Origin: a virus
Strand: one strand, 5' to 3'
Length of the DNA stretch: 37,385 nt
Virus record (IMG/VR): IMGVR_UViG_3300008110_000297
Coordinates: 1-37,385 of that record
In this document: piece after piece, positions 23,801 to 29,805 of the stretch
Position numbering within the stretch: the stretch's first letter is position 1
How the letters are laid out: each line of letters begins with the position of its first letter
Notes under the pieces: model-generated
What the model was told of the DNA's origin: nothing
Databases searched by the model: none
The model's input: the letters and a program-made list of their open reading frames with translations, nothing else
Position numbers and translations under genes: made by a program

Positions 23801-24648
23801 GTCAAATTGGTACCAGTGTTGAAGGCTTTGTCCGCATGGGTATGGCTTTGGATACTATTCGTGCTGGTGGTTCAGTGAACGAAGCAGCAGCACGTATTAC
23901 ACGTGTTCATTTCAACTACAGCCAAGTGTCTACAGTTGATGCGCAAGTCAGAAAGGTTATTCCTTTCTGGACTTTCATGAGTCGCAACATTCCGTTGCAG
24001 GTTCAACAGATGTGGACTAAGCCACGTGCGTACCAGATCTACAACTCGTTTGTCCGCAACTTTGCTGGTGCACCTAACGGTGATGTTGTCCCTGATTACT
24101 ATGGTGATCAGGGTGCATTTAAGTCTCCTGTTGGTAGTGGCTATATTGTTCCTGACTTGCCTTTCACTAAGATTGGTCAGGACATACAGGATATTGCTAG
24201 TCCAACGAAACTTCTTGCTAGTTCTAACCCGTTACTGAAGGGTCCGGCAGAGTTTATTTCTGGCAAAAACTTCTTTACTGGTGCTCCTAATAGCACAGAG
24301 ATGAAAGAGTTGACTGGTCCGATGTCTGCTCTTGCTCCACTGTTGAATATGTTGGGTGAGGGTGCTACTGGTGCTGGTGGTCAGAACATGGCTACTGCAC
24401 GTTCGCAACAGTTGCTCAGGTCGTTGACACCATTGTTGAACACTGGTGAACGTCTCAGTGGTACTGGGTCTACTGATCCTGCTACGCAGATGCAAAACAT
24501 ATTGAACTTCTTTATTGCGTCACCGTATAAGAACATTCCGCAGGGTGCACAGGAAGGCGACTTGTACGCTAGAGAACGTTTGATTAACGAACTGTTGGCT
24601 AAACAAAAACAATTAGGTTTTACTCCAGATAGAGGTAGGGGATTATAA
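17863..24648 (+). CDS. Giant internal virion (ejection) protein
   Basis: A 2261-residue protein, nearly one fifth of the window. Residues 6-18 and 59-71 hold a repeated motif, NGLLSYINSRTGM and NGLMEYINRVSNT, joined by a basic linker. Around 150-185 is LGFVGDVALDPTTYATLGAG, seen in large internal proteins of short-tailed phages. From about 500 to 1700 the sequence is mostly long coiled coil (Lys-, Glu-, Gln- and Leu-rich). A more globular C-terminal part includes WSKFWDSWNRYTDVFKAYAT at about 1870 and VRKVIPFWTFMSRNIPLQVQ near 2030, similar to ends of other phage ejection proteins. No lysozyme or protease motif was seen. It probably travels into the host with DNA. Confidence 0.8.
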   Translation: MANVTENGLLSYINSRTGMATGPRPASRPALNPKLAEQYSQLQQRASTAKSTPGIAGNNGLMEYINRVSNTSIPKPKKLNAAQKVLSNKAVKTALMPLQVLDIPRRTVVSGLKELYDTASGEGGASLKDFGKQIANPTFGVGDFVDTGNKWQDRILGFVGDVALDPTTYATLGAGRFAGLTGKLALVSELGVKGGAEDLLRRAGARGLAGLTDAERVAYNLPRAGLYVAGGRLPSTGRIGGALEEGLAAINQGLAKSKVGTAFRNARVDEGTKEIATGLRTGKFTGGMDARKSAAVLNMRNVRAGVTGRTLAEIDQELVPVIDEIRNFGDTTELTHLLEAGDLSNPVLQNTRTWLDNTRNRLLDAGVPEDEVGYIVNYVPHVHTDEMFSILSKETPFAKSYREQTGVSVNELRAPSLTKSRGMFQPDVEYIIGGKVLKFKTGSIKEVNEVFSREFPELAGKKVLRDDLDALLTGYGAQVAQGVGAKAGADSLVTFGDDIGRVSADAMVDVADIDANKVLVGKLEESAKAANKKNTDLRAQLKAKYKDIGKGVETFLVGRKAVLNTEQAALKTEFDAISAAGFAEAKDLQSQLADIEQFSLRAQKELDDAIAENSRAAVDAEAVGSVINADNPIIKAANDRLESAQHFVDQISIMKAELQDTIKQLDNIKLPRISDLPEEVQAALRKTTNVTGDVPIDDMTMQLHNISGKMKNSQPHVRKAFQQFLNRFAGSAKVVENVSAKVSRGLQELRAFDDEVVRQLKVFKDYAPRDLATGAVGRKTKQLEELMNNRSVFLEDLSDIRQRIARESRLPTEAESAYIELATKNIADLEKKIEPLYFESVDVPTQEVIDGLAKQRQALVTKIKETARQDMKAYLDGIPVDYQTKVQIAEQFQRHVDIHIQSGALKDRIINKVNIDDNTARSLAAEAEAANRSLDASTRQLRLTIDFTQRYKNVVEAIRTNAEAYAIAGLPPMKYNKAHIESLVAKEVLVSETKRLKEVRRGLLNILDTIATEQADGVVSSARQRVGLDQVDAATEKAAKLSSTNKRRILSSNAADDMKARTNLVEGLMENIRDRRKQINAIAAEGKTRVDEVNVRYGIEAGYADDADYAGNFFYKNRVAESADLSALNKEDFDLITQLLFGDGPLPEGWSISFIEKEILKGNKVDSQKVMKLVQTRFETVLTDPVTGKARTVLNTPPSAKALKAKLNEPASLIDGQRFLDAQVAAIWEEVTNNTRMIRDLDRRSAALGRQFSGDHLYDVTNAPVRIDILEKELPKLNAEKKEITKTILPEIGKERAALARRTGPRELVDDTMPKDLSGRLEILKQKRKERLALNEKELQSTGRFESARLQEMKREASDINNEIQLLEELQKLFDDLNKFKGQKNKAYVRTQIAEHPMMQGKVGSDELEFMIKREQQFRTRLVEIDRTLKSHGDELAYLKGFSSAPTGPSGRGVIQADWQEVMFGKGSVSRAKLNFKARTELEIVKAELERKLSLQNAGEVKSRIETIRAASKNARGKTAVNAEIKTIKQEISDLEKQLALPKPDNVMPIVHGKNQSILRKKIAKAQERLAALDAEKGLKESSGAEIKLLQQQLDGGAEKSAQAELAVAREESNNLNGDVLAANRRLEDAQSQIDNKNLQDLSTFDDKTRALMEQKKSVEAQLSTTYNLSKGNNEAYDIARARLQEQLKNINDAMAEAMAVPKLRDASGKSVSNVQFLDEGRVWLDEAQALTDPAKYWATVHGQDLANAPADVVANLVRDANITARAYWGGPNVADQYALLGLQASSPERDALLVMIQEAHALEAQLTLSTMAQANFNTMIQSAKSNSLGAVVKQQIMDGWTDIAKTGVAVPKEINDAMTRVLRLDRPDEWSKFWDSWNRYTDVFKAYATLSPRFHIRNGMSATFMNFADGVAFTDMKKGVNYWREFRNDPKGWLSKIPKEEQQLALQAVDAVFASGGGRYSDFQIGTRGTRNRVVAKSRQIGTSVEGFVRMGMALDTIRAGGSVNEAAARITRVHFNYSQVSTVDAQVRKVIPFWTFMSRNIPLQVQQMWTKPRAYQIYNSFVRNFAGAPNGDVVPDYYGDQGAFKSPVGSGYIVPDLPFTKIGQDIQDIASPTKLLASSNPLLKGPAEFISGKNFFTGAPNSTEMKELTGPMSALAPLLNMLGEGATGAGGQNMATARSQQLLRSLTPLLNTGERLSGTGSTDPATQMQNILNFFIASPYKNIPQGAQEGDLYARERLINELLAKQKQLGFTPDRGRGL

Positions 24649-25215
24649 ATGAAGTATCCATATAAAAAACTTGTGTTGCCTAAAGCATTGGCAAAAGTTG
24701 AGAACGGAAAACTAGATGTAAAAACTCTGGTCAAAGTTAAATGTGGTGGCGTCATGTACGTTGACGCTGCAAACAAGTTCAACGAAATGTATGACGCTGC
24801 AGAAAAAGAAGGCATCAAGTTCAAGAATGTGGGTGACTACCGTTCGGCTGAAGCACAATTAAAACTCTTCAAAGAACGCTACCGTCTCGCTGAGGATCGT
24901 GACTGGAAAGACAAGAAGAAAGGCATCCTAGTGGATGCTGATCGTGTTAAGCGTGTGTATGAAGGTGAGACATGGTTGCTTCGCAATGGCTTCGCACCAT
25001 GTTCTAGCCCACAGAAATCTAACCATGGCTACGGTCTAGCGATTGATATCGGGGTGGAACGCAAAGGTAAACTTGTTGCTCTTGCGTCAGATAAAGAAAG
25101 TTTACAATGGTTGTGTGCTAACGCACCAACCTACGGTTTCTATCTGCAATCAGATGACCCGTCTAGTCGTGAGTTTGAGGCATGGCACTGGCAGTACTGT
25201 GGGGTTGGTGCTTAA
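24649..25215 (+). CDS. M15 family peptidase endolysin
   Basis: A 188-residue peptidoglycan endopeptidase or carboxypeptidase of the VanY/M15 type. The zinc site is visible: His-126 and Asp-133 in SNHGYGLAIDIG, with catalytic Glu-177 and ligand His-180 in FEAWHWQYCG. The preceding VGDYRSAEAQLKLFKERY helix is also typical. It cuts a peptide bond in the cell-wall stem or cross-bridge to release progeny. No signal peptide or binding domain is visible, so export would depend on a holin. Its ATG follows the previous stop directly. It is the last late gene and overlaps the convergent minus-strand gene by 53 bases. Confidence 0.9.
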   Translation: MKYPYKKLVLPKALAKVENGKLDVKTLVKVKCGGVMYVDAANKFNEMYDAAEKEGIKFKNVGDYRSAEAQLKLFKERYRLAEDRDWKDKKKGILVDADRVKRVYEGETWLLRNGFAPCSSPQKSNHGYGLAIDIGVERKGKLVALASDKESLQWLCANAPTYGFYLQSDDPSSREFEAWHWQYCGVGA

Positions 25216-25465
25216 TTAGTTGACGCACCATCCCTACGGGGATGTAGATGACGTGATCGTAGAAGCCGTCTGGTGTTGAGGACTGTGCGATAGTGACGTG
25301 CAGTTTCTTTCCACCGTCATCTTCTGGTATCAGGTAGCCGCAGGTGCGAACAATGTGTTCGCCACTGTCGGCATCTTCTAGTTCTGCCCAGTGTCCTTCA
25401 CCTGCATGTGCGTCTGCCCAATGTATTTCAACTACATTGTCAGTCTTGGTAGGGGTTGATTCCAT
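25163..25465 (-). CDS. Small acidic phage protein
   Basis: A 100-residue protein. The core reads VVEIHWADAHAGEGHWAELE, then a strand with VRTCGYLIPEDDG, and LHVTIAQSSTPDGFYDHVIY, ending in IPVGMVRQLIKH. I recall short phage proteins with this arrangement (W-x-D-A-H near the start, AQS then IP-x-GM at the end), without an assigned function. It is the last gene of the minus-strand early operon and its 3' end overlaps the end of the endolysin gene, tail to tail. The start lies inside the end of the upstream gene. Confidence 0.75.
   Translation of the reverse strand: MESTPTKTDNVVEIHWADAHAGEGHWAELEDADSGEHIVRTCGYLIPEDDGGKKLHVTIAQSSTPDGFYDHVIYIPVGMVRQLIKHQPHSTASAMPQTHD
25229..25244. terminator. Possible bidirectional hairpin at convergent junction
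   Basis: CATCCC and GGGATG pair around a TACG loop (UNCG type on the plus strand). It lies 14 bases past the endolysin stop and inside the 3' part of the opposing gene. There is no T-tract, so it may slow rather than end transcription. It is the only compact stem at the meeting point of the two large operons. Confidence 0.35.
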
Positions 25466-25724
25466 TATCTTCTAACTCCTGTTCTATCATTTCAACAATG
25501 TTTTGCATGAATCTGATGACTGACCATGATGCTTGTAAGTCACCGTTTATTGATTTTCTAAATGTTTTGCATAGGTCAATCGCTGATGAGCGTGGCGCAG
25601 ATAGAACGAGGTTGATCTGTGTTGCTTCGTTTTCCCTGATGTTGCGGAACGATTCTTTGATTGAGTCAACTTGTTCTTCCGGTACGATGTCGTAGATCCA
25701 TTGGTCATCATTTTCTCCGTTCAT
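25440..25724 (-). CDS. Helical early protein, unknown
   Basis: A 94-residue acidic protein, mainly helical, with DQWIYDIVPEEQVDSIKESF, then NIRENEATQINLVLSAPRSS and a final segment with NIVEMIEQELEDNGI. I do not recognise a family. Its start overlaps the stop of a short upstream gene and its end overlaps the 25163-25465 start, so these small genes are translated together. The amphipathic helices suggest protein-protein contact. Confidence 0.7.
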   Translation of the reverse strand: MNGENDDQWIYDIVPEEQVDSIKESFRNIRENEATQINLVLSAPRSSAIDLCKTFRKSINGDLQASWSVIRFMQNIVEMIEQELEDNGINPYQD

Positions 25725-25878
25725 TATCTACCACAATCCAGTTTGCAGGTACACCATTAGACACTTGACCTTCTCCTACTGTGACGGAACCTTTGCCAAA
25801 GGTTAACTCCAACATTTTTACGATTGAATACATGGGGACTGGTTTAGAGAAACCAACCGTTATTTGAGTTGTTTTCAA
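25708..25878 (-). CDS. Small early protein, TTG start
   Basis: A 56-residue product reading MKTTQITVGFSKPVPMYSIV... then LTFGKGSVTVGEGQV and NWIVVDNERRK. The TTG at 25878 overlaps the preceding TGA (ATTGA), and its own stop overlaps the next start, which is the pattern of the whole operon. Downstream ATG codons at 25833 and 25815 are alternatives but leave a gap. The short beta-like sequence fits a small ferredoxin-like fold. Function unknown. Confidence 0.6.
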   Translation of the reverse strand: MKTTQITVGFSKPVPMYSIVKMLELTFGKGSVTVGEGQVSNGVPANWIVVDNERRK

Positions 25879-26090
25879 TTGTGACCTGCGTTCATTGATG
25901 ACCGCATACGCCCCTCAATACTAAGAGCAGTTTCTTCTAGTGCTTTAGCGGATTCTTCACCGTAAGTGAATTCAATGAAGTACAGGATTGCAATGATTTG
26001 TGATGCAAGCCATGGTGCGTCAATGACCATTGGGGCTTCTTGTTCTGATTGTTCTTCTTGTGGTTCTTGTGGTTCTAGTTCATTCGTCAT
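25875..26090 (-). CDS. Small acidic early protein
   Basis: A 71-residue protein with a Glu/Gln-rich N-terminus (NELEPQEPQEEQSEQEAP), then a hydrophobic helix (WLASQIIAILYFIEFTYG) and a short helical tail. The hydrophobic part is about 18 residues and could be a membrane segment or a dimer interface. It overlaps the sigma-like gene upstream by 11 bases. Unknown function. Confidence 0.65.
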   Translation of the reverse strand: MTNELEPQEPQEEQSEQEAPMVIDAPWLASQIIAILYFIEFTYGEESAKALEETALSIEGRMRSSMNAGHN

Positions 26091-26478
26091 CGTAATCTCC
26101 TAGTGATGTTCTTTCAGTCAGTCTTTTGAGGATTGTTGGGTTGCTTAACATTATACCTTTAAGATTTGCGTAAGCAGCATCTCTTAGTCGGGAAGCGTGC
26201 ATTCTTGACACGCCGAGACGGTCACCTAGGACTTGCAGTGTGACTCGCTCAGAATTGATTGAATCAATTATGTAGCGGTCTTGCTCCCCTAGTTGTTCCA
26301 TACATTCGGCTACCGCCTCACGAAAAGGTTGTAGTTCTTCTAACGACTCTTCAGGTTCGGCATACGGGGCAGCAGACATTAACGCCTCCATGGGTGTTAA
26401 TGGTCTGCCTGCACCGATGTCGTGACTATCTAGGTAAGCGTCTAGTGACACTGCCCTAATTGGTTGTGCTTCATTCAT
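26080..26478 (-). CDS. Sigma region-4-like transcription factor
   Basis: A 132-residue protein with a sigma-70 region-4-like DNA-binding domain at about residues 55-110: EAVAECMEQLGEQDRYIIDS, then VTLQVLGDRLGVSRMHASRL, a helix-turn-helix of the type that reads a -35 element. The first 50 residues are different from sigma region 2, and no -10-binding region is present. It therefore probably works with host RNA polymerase as an activator or partial sigma factor, perhaps switching to late genes (inference). It overlaps the nuclease gene upstream by four bases. Confidence 0.75.
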   Translation of the reverse strand: MNEAQPIRAVSLDAYLDSHDIGAGRPLTPMEALMSAAPYAEPEESLEELQPFREAVAECMEQLGEQDRYIIDSINSERVTLQVLGDRLGVSRMHASRLRDAAYANLKGIMLSNPTILKRLTERTSLGDYDDE

Positions 26479-26909
26479 AATATGTTAATGATGTCCGTTT
26501 TCGCATTCAGTTTGTGGATGGTACATAAGTCAATTGGTATTTCTATAAACTGTTCCCACCTTGTGTACTTGGTGCGTTTAGAAACTATTGGGCTAGCAAA
26601 CAATGCTTCACCTGTAGTGACTAAGGCATGTGTCCGTTCATCATTTAACATGACGAAGAATGTGTTTGGTTTAGCAAACTTTGCTTTACGTGCAGAGAAG
26701 TGAACACAATCGTAAGGGAACTTTGATCCCTTCCAGTTGTGTTTCACTTCAACTTCCACACCTGTTCCTGTGGATGTAATCAAGTCAATGCCGTATTTGT
26801 TTTCGTTAACTGCGGCAACCACACCACGCTTCTTTAGCCATTTGATGACAAGTTCTTTCGCCGGGTCATCTTCTGCGTAAGTCTTTTCGTCAAATGGTTT
26901 GTGTGTCAT
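26475..26909 (-). CDS. PD-(D/E)XK nuclease-like protein
   Basis: A 144-residue protein with the core of a restriction-type nuclease fold: an N-terminal helix with AKELVIKWLKKRGV, then Asp-42 in KYGIDLI, and the strand VEVEVKHNWKG with Glu-54 and Lys-56 as the E-x-K pair. This is the arrangement D...ExK. Metal-dependent cleavage of DNA is likely; the substrate (branched, foreign or host DNA) is unknown. It lies directly next to a RusA resolvase gene, so a role in recombination or host DNA breakdown is reasonable. Confidence 0.75.
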   Translation of the reverse strand: MTHKPFDEKTYAEDDPAKELVIKWLKKRGVVAAVNENKYGIDLITSTGTGVEVEVKHNWKGSKFPYDCVHFSARKAKFAKPNTFFVMLNDERTHALVTTGEALFASPIVSKRTKYTRWEQFIEIPIDLCTIHKLNAKTDIINIL

Positions 26910-27256
26910 AGTTTGATTGCTTTCAGTTCACGAACTTGAATGTCGTCGTCCCACGCAACGCCGTTCAATCCATCAAGGATGGATTTAACATAGTTGTCTA
27001 TGTCTCCTCGGAGTGCAGTTGGTGTATGAACGTCCAGTTCTTGTACGTGTACGAGAAAGTAGTCTTTCCCGAGTTCAACGCTAACGGATACGGGCTTATC
27101 TTTGAATCGTTTACGTTTGTTCCATCCTGTTGCAACTCTTGTTTCAAATTCATGAGTTGCTTTAGGCGTGTACGCTCTTCCTCGTCTGGACATTCGTGGT
27201 CGTTGTTTTGCTTTGGCACGAAATTCATATCTTTGTGTGTGATGTTTTAAAGCCAT
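26906..27256 (-). CDS. rusA: RusA-type Holliday junction resolvase
   Basis: A 116-residue RusA family endonuclease. The basic N-terminus KAKQRPRMSRRGRAYTPK binds DNA; catalytic acids are visible in GDIDNYVKSILDGLNG (Asp-85 and Asp-87) and AWDDDIQV (Asp-103 or 104), with Lys-91 between them. These residues match the family pattern. RusA dimers cut Holliday junctions made by replication and recombination, preparing concatemers for packaging. The start overlaps the PrimPol region only by a short gap, and the stop overlaps the next gene (ATGA). Confidence 0.9.
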   Translation of the reverse strand: MALKHHTQRYEFRAKAKQRPRMSRRGRAYTPKATHEFETRVATGWNKRKRFKDKPVSVSVELGKDYFLVHVQELDVHTPTALRGDIDNYVKSILDGLNGVAWDDDIQVRELKAIKL

Positions 27257-27259
27257 TCA

Positions 27260-28183
27260 TTAATCTGCCTTCCCATAAACCCTTGTCACTAGTCTAACAA
27301 TTTCTTTGTCAGGATCAGGGCGCATATGAAACTTCCCCCAACGTCTGTCTGCTGATTCAACCAACTTGTAACACTGTTCAGGTGTGAAGCCTTGGTCTTT
27401 GACCAGAGCAGTGAACCTGTACAGCGTCAAGGATCTGTCGCTACCGACCTTAGGTCCGTCACGCCATATGATGTACGCCAACCCACTGAGGCTGGTTATC
27501 AGTTCCTCCACATCGGCACTGTCAATGTTGTTGATGACAACACTTCTGGTGACGGGTGCTTTATATAGTTCGGCTATTGCTTCTAACTGCTCGGGTGTAG
27601 CCCGAGATGCTAGGGCTTGTGGCACGAAGTCATGTAAAGACATTTGGTTGATGTTGGCATCAAGCATGAAGCGGAACCGTGTTTCCACACGTTCCTCATC
27701 AAAGTTCAATGCGCTTGGGTACGGCAACCGCACATAGTTACCTAATCCGCCCCTGAGTTCCTCCTGCTTAGGATTAACTTCAGTAGGTGGGTAATCAATA
27801 ACCTGATGTGCTGCAAGGAACGCTCTTCTCATTGTGGGGGCTGAAACAGTTTTGGTGGTGAATACCCAGATGTGGTAGCCCTTACGGGTTTTCTCTACCC
27901 AAGCAGTGATCTGCTTCATGGCAAAAGCCAACTGCAAATTCAATGCTGCATCTAGATCATCAACGTCAATGTCGCTACAACCCCACACGCAACGTTCACC
28001 TTCTGGCATCGGGACAACAGGGTAAACCCCGATCAGTTCCACACCATGTAGGTGTCGCCAAAAGGATTCTTCGGTGAGTTGTTTTCTTGCACAGCCACCT
28101 TCCCAAGTTCCGTGTGCGTCTCCACGTCCACGGAACAAGGTCATGAAGTCGCCTGAGATACTTTCAGTCTCTATCATGATCAT
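27260..28183 (-). CDS. Archaeo-eukaryotic-type primase (PrimPol)
   Basis: A 307-residue protein with the motifs of the AEP superfamily: DxD at residues 71-73 in WGCSDIDVDD, the sxH-type motif with His-104 in KGYHIWVF, and the region EVNPKQEELRGGLGNYVRLP at 135-154, which recalls TOTE-type primase domains. The C-terminal third is helical and may be a helicase-binding or PriCT-like domain. It would make primers, and may also extend them, at the replication fork. It is coded next to the helicase. ATGs at 28183 and 28177 are both possible starts. Confidence 0.85.
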   Translation of the reverse strand: MIMIETESISGDFMTLFRGRGDAHGTWEGGCARKQLTEESFWRHLHGVELIGVYPVVPMPEGERCVWGCSDIDVDDLDAALNLQLAFAMKQITAWVEKTRKGYHIWVFTTKTVSAPTMRRAFLAAHQVIDYPPTEVNPKQEELRGGLGNYVRLPYPSALNFDEERVETRFRFMLDANINQMSLHDFVPQALASRATPEQLEAIAELYKAPVTRSVVINNIDSADVEELITSLSGLAYIIWRDGPKVGSDRSLTLYRFTALVKDQGFTPEQCYKLVESADRRWGKFHMRPDPDKEIVRLVTRVYGKAD

Positions 28184-28322
28184 CCAATGGTTTTTGTCTC
28201 AACGTGCTGGGTTCTTTAAGAAACTCTGGTGCGTCATACTTGAACCAAATATGTAGAACTACGGATACGGCAACCCCAATCATAATGAAACCTACTGTGG
28301 CAATAACTACAAATGTTTTCAC
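28164..28322 (-). CDS. Small single-span membrane protein
   Basis: A 52-residue protein starting at a GTG that overlaps the helicase stop (GTGA), with GGAG five bases upstream; longer ORF starts lie inside the helicase gene. The N-terminal half is a membrane helix (FVVIATVGFIMIGVAVSVVL), followed by a charged cytoplasmic or periplasmic tail. It sits between helicase and primase genes. It might attach the replication complex to the membrane, or be an exclusion protein; nothing distinguishes these. Confidence 0.6.
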   Translation of the reverse strand: MKTFVVIATVGFIMIGVAVSVVLHIWFKYDAPEFLKEPSTLRQKPLDDHDRD

Positions 28323-29374
28323 AGCATCTCCGTTTGTTTCCATGTTTGCTGACGCAGATACTGGTCGGGTAGTTCCCCGTTCTTCAGTTCCCACAAACGT
28401 CCTGTACGTACATCCAACTCAAAGTCAACGTCATCAACAAGGCTTCCTGCTGGACGCTTATTCTTCAACAATGACATTGTTAACGTGTACTCGTGGATAC
28501 GTTGATCGTGCTTCAGTTCGTCGAGACGATCCTGCGCACGTTCACTATGGTTGCGTTCCAGTTTCTCCTGAAGTTCATTGATCTCTGATGCGATCTCGTA
28601 CTTCTTACGGCGAACACCAATCACTGTAGTTGCCTGCTGTTCACCACCGAACGAACCTGACGACATAGTAAGTTTCTTACCGTCGGCTCCCGATGTTCGT
28701 GACGTCTGATGCAACACCATCAACGGTATGTCGTGCCTACGTCCGAACGACTTGAGGAACTGCGCTTTAGCCGGTACTGTTTCTCCTGCTTCAACAAGTT
28801 CCAGATAGTCAACTACAACCAGTTCAGGTTTGTCGCCCCATACGTCACAGACTTCTTTGTAGCCACGTTCCATATCGCTAGGTACTAGTGGCTGGTCAAA
28901 GACAGCAAGGTTAGGGAAATCTTCTTCGGCGGTACGCCTAAGGAGATTGATTGCGTCTGCATCATCGCAGGCAATACGGTTCTCTAGATCTCTTGCGTCA
29001 ACGCCGTGATGCATGCAAGCAAGTTTCGTTAACACTAGGGTTCTTGGTTCGTCAGGAATAAATAGTGCTATCCGTTTATCTCGGTTAGCGAGCAGTGTGT
29101 GTAACAACGCTAAAGTTTTTCCACCGTGACTGTAACCAATCATCAATGCTAGTTCGCCTGCAGCGATACCACGCATCTCTTTGTCCAAAGGTTCAATACC
29201 TAAGTAGACACGTTCGTTTGGGGCTTGTGCCCAACGAACAAAAGATTCGGCAGCATCACTGAGTGGTGAATACATTCTGTATTCGGGCGTGGGAAGCAGA
29301 ACAGGAGGCATTGCTGCCCCCTGTTCCACGGTGTCCCAACCCGCAATTATTTCTTCTGCGGATAATCTGGGCAT
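28319..29374 (-). CDS. DnaB-type replicative helicase (RecA-fold only)
   Basis: A 351-residue helicase with a short N-terminus. Walker A is at residues 80-87 (GYSHGGKT), Walker B at 185-189 (LVVVD), and LHQTSR at 221-226 is the usual DnaB H3/H4-like motif. The normal N-terminal primase-binding domain of DnaB is missing or replaced by about 50 residues. The C-terminus has a long charged helix (EINELQEKLERNHSERAQDR) before the final strands. It should unwind DNA as a hexameric ring and act with the AEP primase two genes downstream. Confidence 0.88.
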   Translation of the reverse strand: MPRLSAEEIIAGWDTVEQGAAMPPVLLPTPEYRMYSPLSDAAESFVRWAQAPNERVYLGIEPLDKEMRGIAAGELALMIGYSHGGKTLALLHTLLANRDKRIALFIPDEPRTLVLTKLACMHHGVDARDLENRIACDDADAINLLRRTAEEDFPNLAVFDQPLVPSDMERGYKEVCDVWGDKPELVVVDYLELVEAGETVPAKAQFLKSFGRRHDIPLMVLHQTSRTSGADGKKLTMSSGSFGGEQQATTVIGVRRKKYEIASEINELQEKLERNHSERAQDRLDELKHDQRIHEYTLTMSLLKNKRPAGSLVDDVDFELDVRTGRLWELKNGELPDQYLRQQTWKQTEML

Positions 29375-29379
29375 CTAAA

Positions 29380-29805
29380 TTACTTACCCTTTGGTGGCCA
29401 GAAAGCCTTGTCGCCACTGGTTGCTTTGAACCAAGGACGCTTCGGATTTGCTGCGAGTCCATCACGGTTGTCATACACTTCAGACACACCCGACTTCTTG
29501 CATTCTGCAAGGAGCCAGTTCGGAATGTCGCCATGCTGGTCACCACGTACTTTGATGGTGAACCCTGATGATGGGGCTGACTCAACTTGTGTTACTGCAC
29601 CGAATGCTGATTCAAGCGTTTGTGTTGCTGCTTCAATATTCGCTGCTTCACCATAAATGCTGTCCATCAAAACATCTTTGATGTCAACGAAGATCAAAGT
29701 GAAACGGTTCACTGTCTCTTCTGCATTCATGCCTGTTGTGTTGCCTGTGAGTTCGCTAGCAATTTTTGCTGCTACCTGTGTGATGATTGACCTATCTTTA
29801 TCCAT
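29380..29805 (-). CDS. Putative ssDNA-associated replication protein
   Basis: A 141-residue protein. The start at 29805 is set by AGGAGG seven bases upstream and by a TAATG overlap with the previous stop; a longer start seven codons upstream is less likely. The first two thirds are helical (IITQVAAKIASELTGNTTG). The C-terminal part reads KVRGDQHGDIPNWLLAECKK, VYDNRDGLAANPKRPWFKAT and a final DKAFWPP, a conserved block I have seen in small phage replication proteins. Function is not established; aromatic and basic residues would suit binding to single-stranded DNA (inference). Confidence 0.7.
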   Translation of the reverse strand: MDKDRSIITQVAAKIASELTGNTTGMNAEETVNRFTLIFVDIKDVLMDSIYGEAANIEAATQTLESAFGAVTQVESAPSSGFTIKVRGDQHGDIPNWLLAECKKSGVSEVYDNRDGLAANPKRPWFKATSGDKAFWPPKGK

